DNA of 64,000 nt, taken from an uncultured Pelagibacteraceae bacterium (GTDB lineage: Bacteria; Pseudomonadota; Alphaproteobacteria; Pelagibacterales; Pelagibacteraceae). The position numbers and the translations under genes are program-made. The stretch spans positions 1 to 64,000 of the forward strand of contig CACMXS010000003.1 in assembly GCA_902617715.1 (NCBI GenBank). Reading direction: 5' to 3'. Position 1 is the first letter of the stretch. The number at the start of each line of letters is the position of its first letter. Positions 41,602 through 51,134 of this stretch are shown piece after piece. The notes below the pieces were generated by a model. The model worked only from the letters and a program-made list of their open reading frames with translations. It searched no databases and was not told the origin of the DNA.

Positions 41602-42602
41602 TTAAATAATCCCCCAAGATTTCTTGTATGCACAGTTATAAAAATTGGATCTCTTTTATAAGCAGCTTGTTCTGCACTAAATATTTCGGGCTCTCTACCT
41701 AATGATAATATTTGTCTTTGTGTTCCCTGTTTTAAATTCTTAAAAAATCCACTTTTAGTAGCTGATCTAAAAGTCAAAGTTATATCAATAGATCGAATAT
41801 CATAAATTTTGTCTGGTTTTTTTGGGTCAGCATCTATTATTCGACCAAATTTATCTAGGGCTACGAATGACATGTCTGTAAGATATTCTCTTACTAATTC
41901 ACCATCATAACAATCATCAGCTGGACAATCAGCAGCAGTTGTTACCCATTTTCCACTGTTCTCATTCAAGCCTTGTTTCCAATATTTTTTAGATCTAAAC
42001 ACGCCATAAAATTGATCTCCATCCCTTTCTAACAATCTAGCAAAATAAGATATTTTATATTTCTTATAATATTGTTCACCTCTAGCAACATCAGCATTGG
42101 CATCGAAATCTCCGAAAACAATATGAATTTGATCACAGCATGAATTGTTTATTCTATCTTCAACTGGAAGCACCTCAAATCCAGGAGCATTAGGGTCTCC
42201 AGTTCCTACTTTAGTTTGGTCACCAAGCTTATTTCTATAAATTACAACAGGTGCATGACTGTTTTTTTCTGTAGCAGCTGTATCCCCTGCGATGAACTCT
42301 AAATAATCATTTCTTGGAATTCTTTCATCCAAACTTTTTGCTTCATTTTCTTCATTGTATCCATAATAATATTTAAAACCTGCCATTCTAACATCTCTCA
42401 TAATCATAGAAACAATATCTCTTCCTGACTTACTTATACCAGCAACATCTGTAACACGCGAATAAGTGTTATTGATAATAGAATATGAGGTATACATAGC
42501 AGCAATAATTATTGAAGATATAACTATTCCAATAAGCATCTCAATTAAAGTAACCCCTGCAATTTTATTAATTTTATTCACCCATACCCTCCAATGGCTC
42601 AC
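41598..42602 (-). CDS. pilW: Minor pilin assembly protein PilW
   Basis: Minor pilin of 334 residues. The prepilin site is in NKIAG-VTLIEMLIGIVISSIIIAAMYTSY, followed by the PilW-type segment GRDIVSMIMRDVRMAGFKYYYGY. The predicted start overlaps pilV by 29 bases; a GTG a few codons in (VNKINKIAG) gives a shorter, more usual leader and may be the real start. It is co-translated with pilV and pilX. Confidence 0.85.
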   Translation of the reverse strand: MSHWRVWVNKINKIAGVTLIEMLIGIVISSIIIAAMYTSYSIINNTYSRVTDVAGISKSGRDIVSMIMRDVRMAGFKYYYGYNEENEAKSLDERIPRNDYLEFIAGDTAATEKNSHAPVVIYRNKLGDQTKVGTGDPNAPGFEVLPVEDRINNSCCDQIHIVFGDFDANADVARGEQYYKKYKISYFARLLERDGDQFYGVFRSKKYWKQGLNENSGKWVTTAADCPADDCYDGELVREYLTDMSFVALDKFGRIIDADPKKPDKIYDIRSIDITLTFRSATKSGFFKNLKQGTQRQILSLGREPEIFSAEQAAYKRDPIFITVHTRNLGGLFN

Positions 42603-43335
42603 CTCCTGTTACAGTCTGGTACTTGGGCTCATAATCTGCTTGAAAATATAAAAATCGTCTTTTTTTTCCATCATTCAAATTAAATTGAATTCTACCTATA
42701 TACATTCTTTGATCAAAAACATTATCATTGGTGTATTCACAATTATTTCTAGTCCAACGACACATCTCAAACATTTTAATTGATTTTGAGTCTTTTTCAC
42801 TTCTACATTTTAATAATTGGTCTTCAGATAAAATTGCTTTCCATTTTAATATTTGATTACCAGCTGCACTGGTTGCTCCCCAAACATCTCCGTCATCTTT
42901 ATATAAAGCTTTTCTATCAGCTTTTGAAGTTGTAGAACATTGAGATATATCAATTCCGCTTGTTACATCTGATGCTGTTTTAGTATCTGATCCACAAACC
43001 TGTGAGTCCTCAGTGTAACCTAAATTTGCGTAATATTGAACAAATTTTGTACATTTTTTTCTAGAGTCCTCGGATGCCATAAAAGCTTCACCGTTATCGA
43101 AAACTAATTTTTTTTCATCATTTGCACTTACACCAACGTAGGTATCTTTATAGCCAAGTACTCCTTCAGCGATCATTCCAACTAAATGACCTGCTTTGGA
43201 TCTTTCTCCAGAGACATCAATAGAATTAACTGCATAACCAACCATTTGGAAAATTCCAATAAAACCAATACCCACAATTACACTAGCGACTATTGCTTCT
43301 AATATACTCATTCCTTTTTCTCTGTTATTTTTCAT
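42574..43335 (-). CDS. pilV: Minor pilin assembly protein PilV
   Basis: Minor pilin of 253 residues with prepilin site MKNNREKG-MSILEAIVASVIVGIGFIGIFQMV; the MSxLEA start is characteristic of PilV, and Glu5 is present. The mature domain holds seven or more cysteines, several in the second half (QCSTTSK, KCRSEK, MCRWTRNNCEY), suggesting disulfides. The start lies 2 bases after the fimT stop and the 3' end overlaps pilW. Confidence 0.85.
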   Translation of the reverse strand: MKNNREKGMSILEAIVASVIVGIGFIGIFQMVGYAVNSIDVSGERSKAGHLVGMIAEGVLGYKDTYVGVSANDEKKLVFDNGEAFMASEDSRKKCTKFVQYYANLGYTEDSQVCGSDTKTASDVTSGIDISQCSTTSKADRKALYKDDGDVWGATSAAGNQILKWKAILSEDQLLKCRSEKDSKSIKMFEMCRWTRNNCEYTNDNVFDQRMYIGRIQFNLNDGKKRRFLYFQADYEPKYQTVTGGEPLEGMGE

Positions 43336-43337
43336 TT

Positions 43338-44015
43338 TTATTGATTAACCCAATCTCCATCATTATCAACACCAGCCCTATCATTCCATTTTTCCAATTT
43401 TATGCTTCCAAATCTAGACCAACCAATACGATAGTCACATTCAGGTCCTTTAATATCGTCTGGATCGTCGCAGATTCCGCCGGTGCCTCTGATCATAAAA
43501 TTATTTAAGTCTGCAAAATTAGCTGTACCACCATAATACTTTCCATCTTTAGAAAAACATACTGCTGCTTCTCCTATAAATTCAGTCTCAATGCCTTCCA
43601 ACACTACAGAACTAACTTCGGGTTTTTTCGAAACAGAACCATCATCGTCCCATTCATCGCCATCTAAAAAACATCTATCAACCGGATCTTTAAATAAATC
43701 TGGAGTTTCAGACATTTTTCTTCCAAAGCTGTCAGCTGACATTCCTCTTGAGATGATAGTCACCCTCATACTATCATCATCCAAAACTTCCGATGATATA
43801 TAAACCTGTGCAAAGGTATATAAACCTCTTTGAACTTGTGAATTTATATTTTCAAAAATATTAACTGCTCTAAGTACTTCAGTCTTAACTTTTCGAGTTT
43901 TATTCCACGTGTCTATATTTGGGTATGCTATAGCAGATATTATGCCTACAAGACATAAAACGACGATTACTTCTAAGATGGTAAAACCTTTAATGTTCTT
44001 TGCCTGCAGCTGCAT
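43338..44015 (-). CDS. fimT: FimT/GspH-type minor pilin
   Basis: A 225-residue pseudopilin with leader MQLQAKNIKG and helix FTILEVIVVLCLVGIISAIAYPNID, including Glu5 and the YPN pattern of FimT/GspH. Cysteines occur as CFLDG, VCFSK, ICDDP and ECDYR. FimT-type minor pilins can bind DNA in competence systems; whether this one does cannot be read. Its start overlaps pilT by 26 bases. Confidence 0.8.
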   Translation of the reverse strand: MQLQAKNIKGFTILEVIVVLCLVGIISAIAYPNIDTWNKTRKVKTEVLRAVNIFENINSQVQRGLYTFAQVYISSEVLDDDSMRVTIISRGMSADSFGRKMSETPDLFKDPVDRCFLDGDEWDDDGSVSKKPEVSSVVLEGIETEFIGEAAVCFSKDGKYYGGTANFADLNNFMIRGTGGICDDPDDIKGPECDYRIGWSRFGSIKLEKWNDRAGVDNDGDWVNQ

Positions 44016-45003
44016 CTATTTTACCTGCTTTGACAAGTTCTTCTAATGATTTTGTCATAGTAATCATTCCCTCTTTAACGGCTGTCTGCATGATACTAGG
44101 TATTTGATGGATTTTAGATTCTCTAATTAAATTTTGTATTGGAGGAGTACATTTCATTACCTCAAAAGCACCGCATCGACCTTGTCCATCTTTTGTTTTT
44201 AAAAGTCTTTGAGTTACAACCATCTTTAAAGATGTAGAAATTTGAGCTCTTATCTGTGCTTGTTGTTCTGGTGGAAACACGTCTATGATCCTGTTTATAG
44301 TACTTGGAGCACCACTAGTGTGTAATGTACCAAATACAAGGTGACCTGTTTCAGCAGCTGTTAAAGCAAGTGAAACAGTTTCTAAATCTCTCATTTCTCC
44401 AACTAATATAACATCTGGGTCTTCTCTTAATGCTGCCTTTAATGCGCTAGCAAATGATTGGGTTTGTTTTCCAACTTCACGGTGGGAAACAATACTCTTT
44501 ATATCTTTATGAATAAATTCAACTGGATCTTCAACTGTTATTATATTTGAAGTTCTAGTTTTATTTATTTCGTTTACAATTGCAGCTAGAGTAGTTGATT
44601 TTCCTGAACCTGTTGGACCAGTTACTAATACTAATCCTTTATGCATATCAATAATATCATAAAGCACTTGAGGTAAATCAAATTGATCCATTGTAGGTAT
44701 AACGCTTTCCACTCTTCTTAAGACTGCAGCAGGACCTTGAATAGTTTTATAAAAGTTAGCTCTAAATCTTAAACCACTCAAAGTAACTGATGAGTCTAAC
44801 TCATGAGTTTCATTAAACCTTTTCATTTCAACTTCGTTGCAGTTTGTCGACAATAGGTCCTGAAGGTCTTGGGCTTTAACCAACACTTCCGGAATTTTGT
44901 GAATTTCACCAGTTTGTCTATATGCAAGCGGCCAGCCAGATCTTATATGAAAGTCAGAAATTTTTTTATTATTCTTTGCTAATTCTTCTAATTTTTCAAA
45001 CAT
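43990..45003 (-). CDS. pilT: Pilus retraction ATPase PilT
   Basis: Hexameric retraction ATPase of 337 residues. The N-terminal PAS-like part starts LAKNNKKISDFHIRSGWPLAYR. Walker A is GPTGSGKSTTLAA near residue 125 and the Walker B region DPDVILVGEMRDLETVSLALTAAETGHLVFGTLHT near 195-230, including the Asp and His boxes. The C-terminal PIQNLIRES matches the AIRNLIRE retraction motif. It is PilT or PilU; only one copy is in the window. It heads the minor-pilin operon. Confidence 0.93.
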   Translation of the reverse strand: MFEKLEELAKNNKKISDFHIRSGWPLAYRQTGEIHKIPEVLVKAQDLQDLLSTNCNEVEMKRFNETHELDSSVTLSGLRFRANFYKTIQGPAAVLRRVESVIPTMDQFDLPQVLYDIIDMHKGLVLVTGPTGSGKSTTLAAIVNEINKTRTSNIITVEDPVEFIHKDIKSIVSHREVGKQTQSFASALKAALREDPDVILVGEMRDLETVSLALTAAETGHLVFGTLHTSGAPSTINRIIDVFPPEQQAQIRAQISTSLKMVVTQRLLKTKDGQGRCGAFEVMKCTPPIQNLIRESKIHQIPSIMQTAVKEGMITMTKSLEELVKAGKIDAAAGKEH

Positions 45004-45187
45004 AGTATTTTTTATCTAGAATTTTATTTAAAGACAAGATTATACTTTTTTATAAAATCACAAAGTAATTTATTGCCCATAATGGTCAAAAAAATCAAGA
45101 ATTTCGTATTAAATTTAGGCATAATTTTTTAGTGAATAAAATTTATAATCATTTAAAAAATAGCTGAAATAATTACGGTTTAAAATA
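45004..45187. promoter_or_regulatory. Divergent regulatory region between pilT and surface protein paralogue 2
   Basis: A 184-base AT-rich gap driving pilT on one strand and the autotransporter-like gene on the other. At 45076-45085 it holds CCCATAATGG, differing from CCCAAATTGG only in the centre, so it may be a fourth, degenerate site. The ORF listed at 45115-45357 overlaps the signal peptide of the surface protein and is a shadow. Confidence 0.45.
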
Positions 45188-47311
45188 ATGACATTTTTAA
45201 AGAAAAATCTCATAATAAAATTTTTAAAAACAATTTGTTTAATTATTCTTATTTTTCCAAATTCAATCGCTTTTGGAGAGGTTTCATCATTTGTTGATAG
45301 CAAAAACGTTACGCAAAGAATTGCACATGGAATAACATTTAAACCAGATGGAACCAAAATGTTTATTGTTGGAAAGAGTCAAAATAAAATTTTTGAATTT
45401 GATTTATCTACAGCTTTTGATATTTCAACTGCTACCAAAAATTCTAATGAATATCTTCATGATTCAGAAGAAGAAGATGCAACAGATATAAAATTTAATT
45501 CTGATGGTACAAAATTATTTCTTGCTGGAACAGATGATGAAGAAATAAATGAGTATAGTTTATCAACTGCCTATGATGTTTCAACCATTGTACATCAGAA
45601 TACATATTTTAATGGGGGTGGTTTGGAATTTGTAGCTATCGCATTTAATACGAATGGAACAAAACTTTTTATTTATGATCAGACAGATAATGACTCAATT
45701 AAACAATATTCATTGGGTAGTCCCTTTGATCTCTCAAACGCAGTTCTTCAAAAACAATATATTGGAACAAGTAGCAAAACTTTAGTTGCAATTAATAAGG
45801 ACCCACAAGGATTAGCATTTAGCTCTGATGGGTCTAAAATGTACGTTACAGGAGCAGACACACAAAAAATTAAAGAATTCACACTAAGCACACCTTTTGA
45901 TTTATCTAATGTAACACTTGAAGGGGGTTACAGCCTTTCTGGCCAAATTGAGGAACCTTCAGGAATTGCATTTAGTGATGATGGTTCCAAATTGTTTGTT
46001 TTAGATTCAAAAAATACTGCATCTCATAGAGATGTTAATGAATATAATTTAAGTTGTGGTTTTGGAGTTAAAAAATGTATTGATCCAACTGCAAATAAAG
46101 ATGATGTTGCCTCTATTGAAACTCAATCTGAAACTACCAAAAAAATTATTCAGCATACAACATATCCTGTAATTAATCGTATGGAATGGTTAAGAAGAAA
46201 TAGTGGCAGAGTTAATCTAACTAATCAAAATATAAAGTTTCAATTTAATAATAAAATTTTGAATTCCTTAACAGATGAATTAATTCCTCTTTATTTTTCA
46301 AATGATGGTAATAATGAATCAAATTATCAAAATTCAAGCTGGTCTTTTTGGAGTGAGGGAACTATTAGCATAGGAAGTACAGGTGACACGAGTCAATCTT
46401 CATCAAAAAGTATCAATACTTCTGCTATTACACTGGGTGCAGATAAAAAAGGTGATGATAATATTATGAGAGGTATTGCTTTAAGATTTGGTAGTGATGA
46501 TGTTGATGTTGGTGATCTTGGAAGTGCTTTAGATATGAGTTCTTTCAGCTTAACTTTTTATAAGAGCAAACCTAGAGGGGAACAAAGATTTACAGATCAT
46601 TTAGTAGGATTAAGTTTTTTAAATTCTGATTTAATTAATAATAGTGGTTCCACTTCAACAAATGGTGAAAGATATGGTGAACAGTTATATGGATCCTTAA
46701 GTCTAAGAGATACATTTTCAAGAAACCGATTAAATTTTACTCCTAAATTAAAAATTAATTATGGAATAACTCATTTGGCTGCATACACAGAAACTGGAGC
46801 GACAGGATTAAATCTAGAATACAATGATCAATATATTGGAAACTTTACATCTTCTTTGGGAACAAGTTTAGATAACACTTATGATTTCAAAATAGGGTCT
46901 TTTATTCCTTATTTTGATTTTGAATATTTTGCTGACATGAGCCCATCCTCAGAACAAAAATTCTCTTACACTTCTAATGGGGAGAGTTTTACTTTAAAAA
47001 ATATAAATAACGCTACTCACAATATTATGGGCGCTATTGGATTTGATTTTATATCAGATAACGGTTTAACATTAATGACCAAATACACTAGAGATCAATC
47101 TCAAGGAAATAAAAACGACAGCTTTAATATTGCGTTAGATTATAGAGGTTCTCAAAGGTCTTCATATGCCATGTCCATTCAAGACACTTCTGCTATGTTT
47201 TCCCATAATAAAGAACTAGATAATTTCAAAATTGATTTAGATAGTCACTATAACTTTTTAGAAGATGATCCAGACTATGGGGTTTATCTAAAAATATCGA
47301 ATATAAATTAA
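45188..47311 (+). CDS. Propeller-autotransporter surface protein, paralogue 2
   Basis: A 707-residue homologue of the protein at 14348-16582, sharing layout and motifs throughout. It has a signal peptide (cut near SIAFGE) and propeller repeats at about 35-290 (ITFKPDGTKMFIVG, LAFSSDGSKMYVTG, IAFSDDGSKLFVLD, each followed by LSTAFDIST-like strands). A closing cysteine pair is in CGFGVKKC, with a linker containing RMEWLRRNSGRVNL. A C-terminal barrel runs from about 395 (WSFWSEGTISIGSTGD). The final residues are KISNIN, without the terminal aromatic. It is divergent from pilT and marks the other edge of the pilus locus. Confidence 0.7.
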   Translation: MTFLKKNLIIKFLKTICLIILIFPNSIAFGEVSSFVDSKNVTQRIAHGITFKPDGTKMFIVGKSQNKIFEFDLSTAFDISTATKNSNEYLHDSEEEDATDIKFNSDGTKLFLAGTDDEEINEYSLSTAYDVSTIVHQNTYFNGGGLEFVAIAFNTNGTKLFIYDQTDNDSIKQYSLGSPFDLSNAVLQKQYIGTSSKTLVAINKDPQGLAFSSDGSKMYVTGADTQKIKEFTLSTPFDLSNVTLEGGYSLSGQIEEPSGIAFSDDGSKLFVLDSKNTASHRDVNEYNLSCGFGVKKCIDPTANKDDVASIETQSETTKKIIQHTTYPVINRMEWLRRNSGRVNLTNQNIKFQFNNKILNSLTDELIPLYFSNDGNNESNYQNSSWSFWSEGTISIGSTGDTSQSSSKSINTSAITLGADKKGDDNIMRGIALRFGSDDVDVGDLGSALDMSSFSLTFYKSKPRGEQRFTDHLVGLSFLNSDLINNSGSTSTNGERYGEQLYGSLSLRDTFSRNRLNFTPKLKINYGITHLAAYTETGATGLNLEYNDQYIGNFTSSLGTSLDNTYDFKIGSFIPYFDFEYFADMSPSSEQKFSYTSNGESFTLKNINNATHNIMGAIGFDFISDNGLTLMTKYTRDQSQGNKNDSFNIALDYRGSQRSSYAMSIQDTSAMFSHNKELDNFKIDLDSHYNFLEDDPDYGVYLKISNIN

Positions 47312-47329
47312 GACCTACAAAATTTTAAA

Positions 47330-47671
47330 TTAGAAAAACACATAATAAATAACCCAAGCAATTAAAGTATACTCAAAAAAAGATTTGGTTAATTGGAGTT
47401 TTTCTTCACTAAACTTTGAAGTTAAAAATTTCTTTAGAAAATAAAAACCTAGGTGAACAATTATTATTCCAACAATAATACCAATAATTGTGTATTGAAT
47501 TGAGAAATTTTTATATCCGAAATAACAGGCTGCAATTAGTGTCAACCAAGAAACTTTAGAAATAAATACTTTAAAAATTAGACCAGCTTTTTTACTAAAT
47601 ACAGATTGTGTTTTTATAATTGAATATGACCAAATAATACCAATTAAAAAACTTGCATATTTTAATATCAT
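47330..47671 (-). CDS. Small multi-span membrane protein of unknown function
   Basis: A 113-residue hydrophobic protein with about four membrane segments and basic connecting loops (KTQSVFSKKAG, KKFLTSKFSEEK). No family is recognised. It overlaps the neighbouring 114-residue gene by 4 bases, so the two are co-translated. It converges on surface protein paralogue 2. Confidence 0.6.
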   Translation of the reverse strand: MILKYASFLIGIIWSYSIIKTQSVFSKKAGLIFKVFISKVSWLTLIAACYFGYKNFSIQYTIIGIIVGIIIVHLGFYFLKKFLTSKFSEEKLQLTKSFFEYTLIAWVIYYVFF

Positions 47672-48012
47672 TCAATTACTTCAAGTTCTTCAACGATACT
47701 AACAATTTTTTTTCCTACAAGAACGGCTTTTACTCTTGCACATTCGTAATATGCAAAGGAAGTTTCTTCTGCGATTTGTTTCATATCTAAACATTTGGAA
47801 CTACTCTCTGTGAACAAATGTTCTTTAAGTACTGGAGGATCACCCAAATACATCATTAAGCCAACAACCTCTCCCTCTTTTTCAAATTCTGCCCTTTCTT
47901 CTATTTCTGCATATCTATCCCCGACACCAATTTCAAAATCTTTAAATGCAACATAGCCTTTGTAAATTATAAAGACTAAAACTAAATAAAAAACTATCTT
48001 AATTTTACTCAT
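47668..48012 (-). CDS. Small membrane-anchored protein of unknown function
   Basis: A 114-residue protein with an N-terminal hydrophobic anchor (IVFYLVLVFIIYKGYVAF) and an acidic domain (FEIGVGDRYAEIEERAEFEKEGEVVG) with cysteines in KCLDM and YECAR. No family is recognised. It lies 10 bases downstream of msrB and is coupled to the membrane gene after it. A link to methionine sulfoxide repair is possible only by proximity. Confidence 0.6.
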   Translation of the reverse strand: MSKIKIVFYLVLVFIIYKGYVAFKDFEIGVGDRYAEIEERAEFEKEGEVVGLMMYLGDPPVLKEHLFTESSSKCLDMKQIAEETSFAYYECARVKAVLVGKKIVSIVEELEVIE

Positions 48013-48022
48013 TTTTTTATTT

Positions 48023-48394
48023 TTATTTTACTTCTTTAAAAACTAAACATACACCATTATTGCAATATCTTTTTCCCGTAGGTTGTGGTCCATCATCAAA
48101 AATATGCCCATGATGGGCATTACAATTTTTGCAGTGATATTCTGTTCTTGCATAACCTATCAGATGATCTGTTTTAGTCTCAAAAACATCTGGTAACGAC
48201 TGGTAAAATGATGGCCAACCTGATCCACTTTCATATTTTGTTTTAGAGTCAAAAAGTTTAACCCCACAATTCGCACAATGATAACTTCCCTCTCTTTTCT
48301 CGTTGTTTAATTCGCTCGACCCAGGCGGTTCAGTTCCGTCCTCAAACATAACTAATTTTTGCTCAGCCGTAAGATTGGGATTTTTTTTATTCAT
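48023..48394 (-). CDS. msrB: Peptide methionine-R-sulfoxide reductase MsrB
   Basis: Reduces methionine-R-sulfoxide in proteins. At 123 residues it is a compact MsrB. Zinc cysteines are CANC and CKNC, the core GSGWPSFYQS and HHGHIFDDGPQPTGKRYCNNG are intact, and the catalytic cysteine is in RYCNN. The usual RYCxNSASL segment reads RYCNNGVCL, giving an additional cysteine four residues on. It starts 4 bases beyond the stop of the deacetylase-like gene. Confidence 0.93.
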   Translation of the reverse strand: MNKKNPNLTAEQKLVMFEDGTEPPGSSELNNEKREGSYHCANCGVKLFDSKTKYESGSGWPSFYQSLPDVFETKTDHLIGYARTEYHCKNCNAHHGHIFDDGPQPTGKRYCNNGVCLVFKEVK

Positions 48395-48398
48395 ATGA

Positions 48399-49292
48399 TT
48401 ATATTAATTTAGCACAAGATTGATGTAAAAATGAATGCAATTCAACTAATTTATCGAAGTCTTTATTATATCCTCCACCTAAAACACCACATAGAGGAAC
48501 ACCTTTAGAAAAAAAATTTTCAGTAACTATTTCATCTCTTGCTCTGATACCTTCATCTGAAATTTTTAATTTACCTAATCGATCGTTAAAATGAATATCA
48601 ACACCTGCAATATAAAAAACATAATCAAAGTTTTCTTCGTTCAGTTGATTTAAATAGAATTTTAATAATTTAATATATTGTTCATCCTCCATATTATCTT
48701 CAAGTTCAACATCAAGATCACTAATAGATTTTTTAGCTGGATAATTTGATTTAGAATGCATACTAAAAGTAAATACATTTCTGTTATCTCTAAAAATATC
48801 AGCATTTCCATTACCTTGATGAACATCTAAATCGACAATCAAAATCCTTCCAGCTAAACCTCGGTCTAGTAAATATTGTGCAGCTACGGCAACATCATTG
48901 AAAACACAATAGCCTGCTCCTCCCTCAAAATTTGCATGATGACTTCCACCCGCAGTATTACAGGCAACACCATTATTAATTGCGAGCTTCGATGCTAGCA
49001 CCGTTCCACCCGTAGCTACTAAAGATCTTTGGATAACACTATCAACTAATGGAAAACCAATTTTCTTAATTGTATTTTCATCTAAAGTTTTATTTTTTAC
49101 ATTTTTAATATATTCCTCTGAATGTGCTCTTTTTAAAGTCTCTTCAGAACATGGTAAGGGTTTATGAAATTTATTTACTATCTTTTTTTTTAATAAGTAA
49201 TTAGCAAGTTCACCAAATTTATTTATTGGAAATTTGTGATCATCACCAATTTTAGCAAAATAATCTTCATGATTTACAACTGATAAATCCAT
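48399..49292 (-). CDS. Histone-deacetylase-family (acetoin utilisation/acetylpolyamine) amidohydrolase
   Basis: Zinc hydrolase of 297 residues of the arginase/deacetylase fold. The paired histidines are in GGSHHANFEGGAGYCVFND near residue 120 and the metal ligands in LIVDLDVHQGNG near 155 and AGVDIHFNDRLG near 235. Bacterial members deacetylate polyamines or other acetylated small molecules or proteins; the substrate cannot be read. It ends a short block with the 2-hydroxyacid dehydrogenase 2 bases upstream. Confidence 0.88.
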   Translation of the reverse strand: MDLSVVNHEDYFAKIGDDHKFPINKFGELANYLLKKKIVNKFHKPLPCSEETLKRAHSEEYIKNVKNKTLDENTIKKIGFPLVDSVIQRSLVATGGTVLASKLAINNGVACNTAGGSHHANFEGGAGYCVFNDVAVAAQYLLDRGLAGRILIVDLDVHQGNGNADIFRDNRNVFTFSMHSKSNYPAKKSISDLDVELEDNMEDEQYIKLLKFYLNQLNEENFDYVFYIAGVDIHFNDRLGKLKISDEGIRARDEIVTENFFSKGVPLCGVLGGGYNKDFDKLVELHSFLHQSCAKLI

Positions 49293-49294
49293 AT

Positions 49295-50245
49295 TTATTC
49301 AATAACACGAATTGGCTTTCCATTAACGCAAGCCTCTAATGACTCGATCATTTGAGTATAATAGATATTATAGTTTTCTGTTGTTACATAGCCCAAATGA
49401 GGTGTTAATAATGCGTTGGGCAAAAACCTTAACTTATTATTTTCTGGTAATGGTTCTTTCTCAAAAACATCTAGACCGGCCCCTGCAATTTCATTGGTCG
49501 ATAATGCGATAATCAAGTCATCTTCATTTACAATCGGACCTCTTGAAGTATTAATTAGATAAGCTGTTTTTTTCATTTTATCTAATTCTTTCAAAGTAAT
49601 ACAATCTTTGTATCTTTCACCTCCTTGAACATGAATTGATAAAAAATCAGAATTTTTAATTAAATCCTCTTTGCTACATGGCAAAACATCTAATTCTTTA
49701 CATTTATCTAAGCTCAAATTTTCACTCCATGCCATTACTTGCATACCAAATGCTTTGCCAATTTTTGCAACCTGTGATCCTACTCTCCCTAAACCAATTA
49801 AACCTAAAATTTTTCCCTTAAGTTCAACACCCACAGTTGTTTGCCAGTAACCTTGATACATATTATCAATTTCTTCTTTAAAATTTCTTGCCAATCCCAA
49901 AATTAATGCCCATGTTAACTCAGGTGTTGGGTTCACATTGCTTTCAGTCCCACTAACAATAATATTTCTTTTTTTAGCTGCCTCTAAATCAATTGATTTA
50001 TTTCTTAATCCACTGGTTATAATAAATTTTAATTTTGTTAAATTTTCTATTAAATTTTTTGAAATAGGTGTCCTTTCTCTCATTACCAATAAAGCCTCAA
50101 AATCTGACAATTTTTCTAAAACATCAGCCTCATCTTCAAATGGTTCACTGAAAATTTTTATTTCATATTTTCCTGAAAGCTTTTCAATGTCAACAAACTG
50201 TTGAGAAACATTTTGATAGTCATCTAAAATTGCAACTTTAAGCAT
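49295..50245 (-). CDS. D-2-hydroxyacid dehydrogenase family protein
   Basis: NAD(P)-dependent dehydrogenase of 316 residues. The Rossmann motif is GLIGLGRVGSQVAKIGKAFGM near residue 147, and the catalytic Arg (INTSRGPIV), Glu (DVFEKEPLP) and His (LTPHLGY) are all present. It resembles phosphoglycerate/glyoxylate-type dehydrogenases acting on an unidentified 2-oxoacid. It overlaps the DMT transporter by 8 bases. Confidence 0.87.
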   Translation of the reverse strand: MLKVAILDDYQNVSQQFVDIEKLSGKYEIKIFSEPFEDEADVLEKLSDFEALLVMRERTPISKNLIENLTKLKFIITSGLRNKSIDLEAAKKRNIIVSGTESNVNPTPELTWALILGLARNFKEEIDNMYQGYWQTTVGVELKGKILGLIGLGRVGSQVAKIGKAFGMQVMAWSENLSLDKCKELDVLPCSKEDLIKNSDFLSIHVQGGERYKDCITLKELDKMKKTAYLINTSRGPIVNEDDLIIALSTNEIAGAGLDVFEKEPLPENNKLRFLPNALLTPHLGYVTTENYNIYYTQMIESLEACVNGKPIRVIE

Positions 50246-51131
50246 TTTTAATTTCTTTATTTGATAAAAATAAACCTAATATAATTAAAATTGCTCCAAT
50301 CAAATGAAAAAATTGAAATATTTCTCCATAAATTGCTATAGCCATAATTGAACTAAATAAAGGTATTAAAGACAATGAAATTCCTGCTCTATTTGCACCA
50401 ATGATGGATACAGCCCCAGCCCAGCAATAGTAAGAACCTATACTTGGAAAAAGAGCCAAAAATATTAAAGTATAAACTAAGTTTGTATCAAACCTCACGA
50501 TAAGTCCATTAGAGAGTTCATACAAATATTGTGGAAAAACAGTAATCAATCCAAATGTACAAATAATATGAACCAAAGTTAATAATGGTAGATTAAATTT
50601 CTTTTTCTTTAAAAGAGTTGAGTAAACTCCCCAAGTTAAAACACCTCCTATCATTATTAAATCCCCCTTATTAAAATTAAGTGAGAGTAAAATATCGAGC
50701 TTAAGTTTAGTTACAATTGCTATAATTCCACACACTGAAATAATAAGACCTAAAATTTGAAATTTGTTAGTTTTTTCAATTTTAAATAAAAAACAAAGTA
50801 AAATTATTATAGCTGGAATAGCAGCATTAAAAAGAGATGCGTTTATCACTTGAGTATGGACTAAAGATAAATAAGTAAAAGAATTAAATAAGCCCACACT
50901 TGTTAATCCCAAAAAAAATAATAAAGGTAAATTATTTAAAATTGTGTCTTTATATTTAATTATTTCTTTATAAGTAAAAGGCAGTAATATAATCCAAACG
51001 AGTGACCAACGATAAAATACCAAGGACAAGGGAGGAATTTCAGTAAAAAATGCATACTTTCCTATCATAAAATTTCCAGCCCAAAATAAGGATGCACAAA
51101 CCAGCATTACATATGCTTTGATGTTTTGCAT
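50238..51131 (-). CDS. EamA/DMT-family metabolite exporter
   Basis: Inner-membrane transporter of 297 residues with ten hydrophobic helices in two EamA repeats (FWAGNFMIGKYAF near the start, GGVLTWGVYSTLLKKKK in the middle). Members export amino acids, purines and other metabolites. It follows dadA by 3 bases and overlaps the dehydrogenase, forming an amino-acid/2-oxoacid handling group. Confidence 0.85.
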   Translation of the reverse strand: MQNIKAYVMLVCASLFWAGNFMIGKYAFFTEIPPLSLVFYRWSLVWIILLPFTYKEIIKYKDTILNNLPLLFFLGLTSVGLFNSFTYLSLVHTQVINASLFNAAIPAIIILLCFLFKIEKTNKFQILGLIISVCGIIAIVTKLKLDILLSLNFNKGDLIMIGGVLTWGVYSTLLKKKKFNLPLLTLVHIICTFGLITVFPQYLYELSNGLIVRFDTNLVYTLIFLALFPSIGSYYCWAGAVSIIGANRAGISLSLIPLFSSIMAIAIYGEIFQFFHLIGAILIILGLFLSNKEIKNA

Positions 51132-51134
51132 GAA

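Noticed and set aside
45115-45357. 80-residue minus-strand ORF between pilT and the surface protein
   Set aside because: Overlaps the start of the surface protein gene and has no coding character; ends in low-complexity AT sequence.
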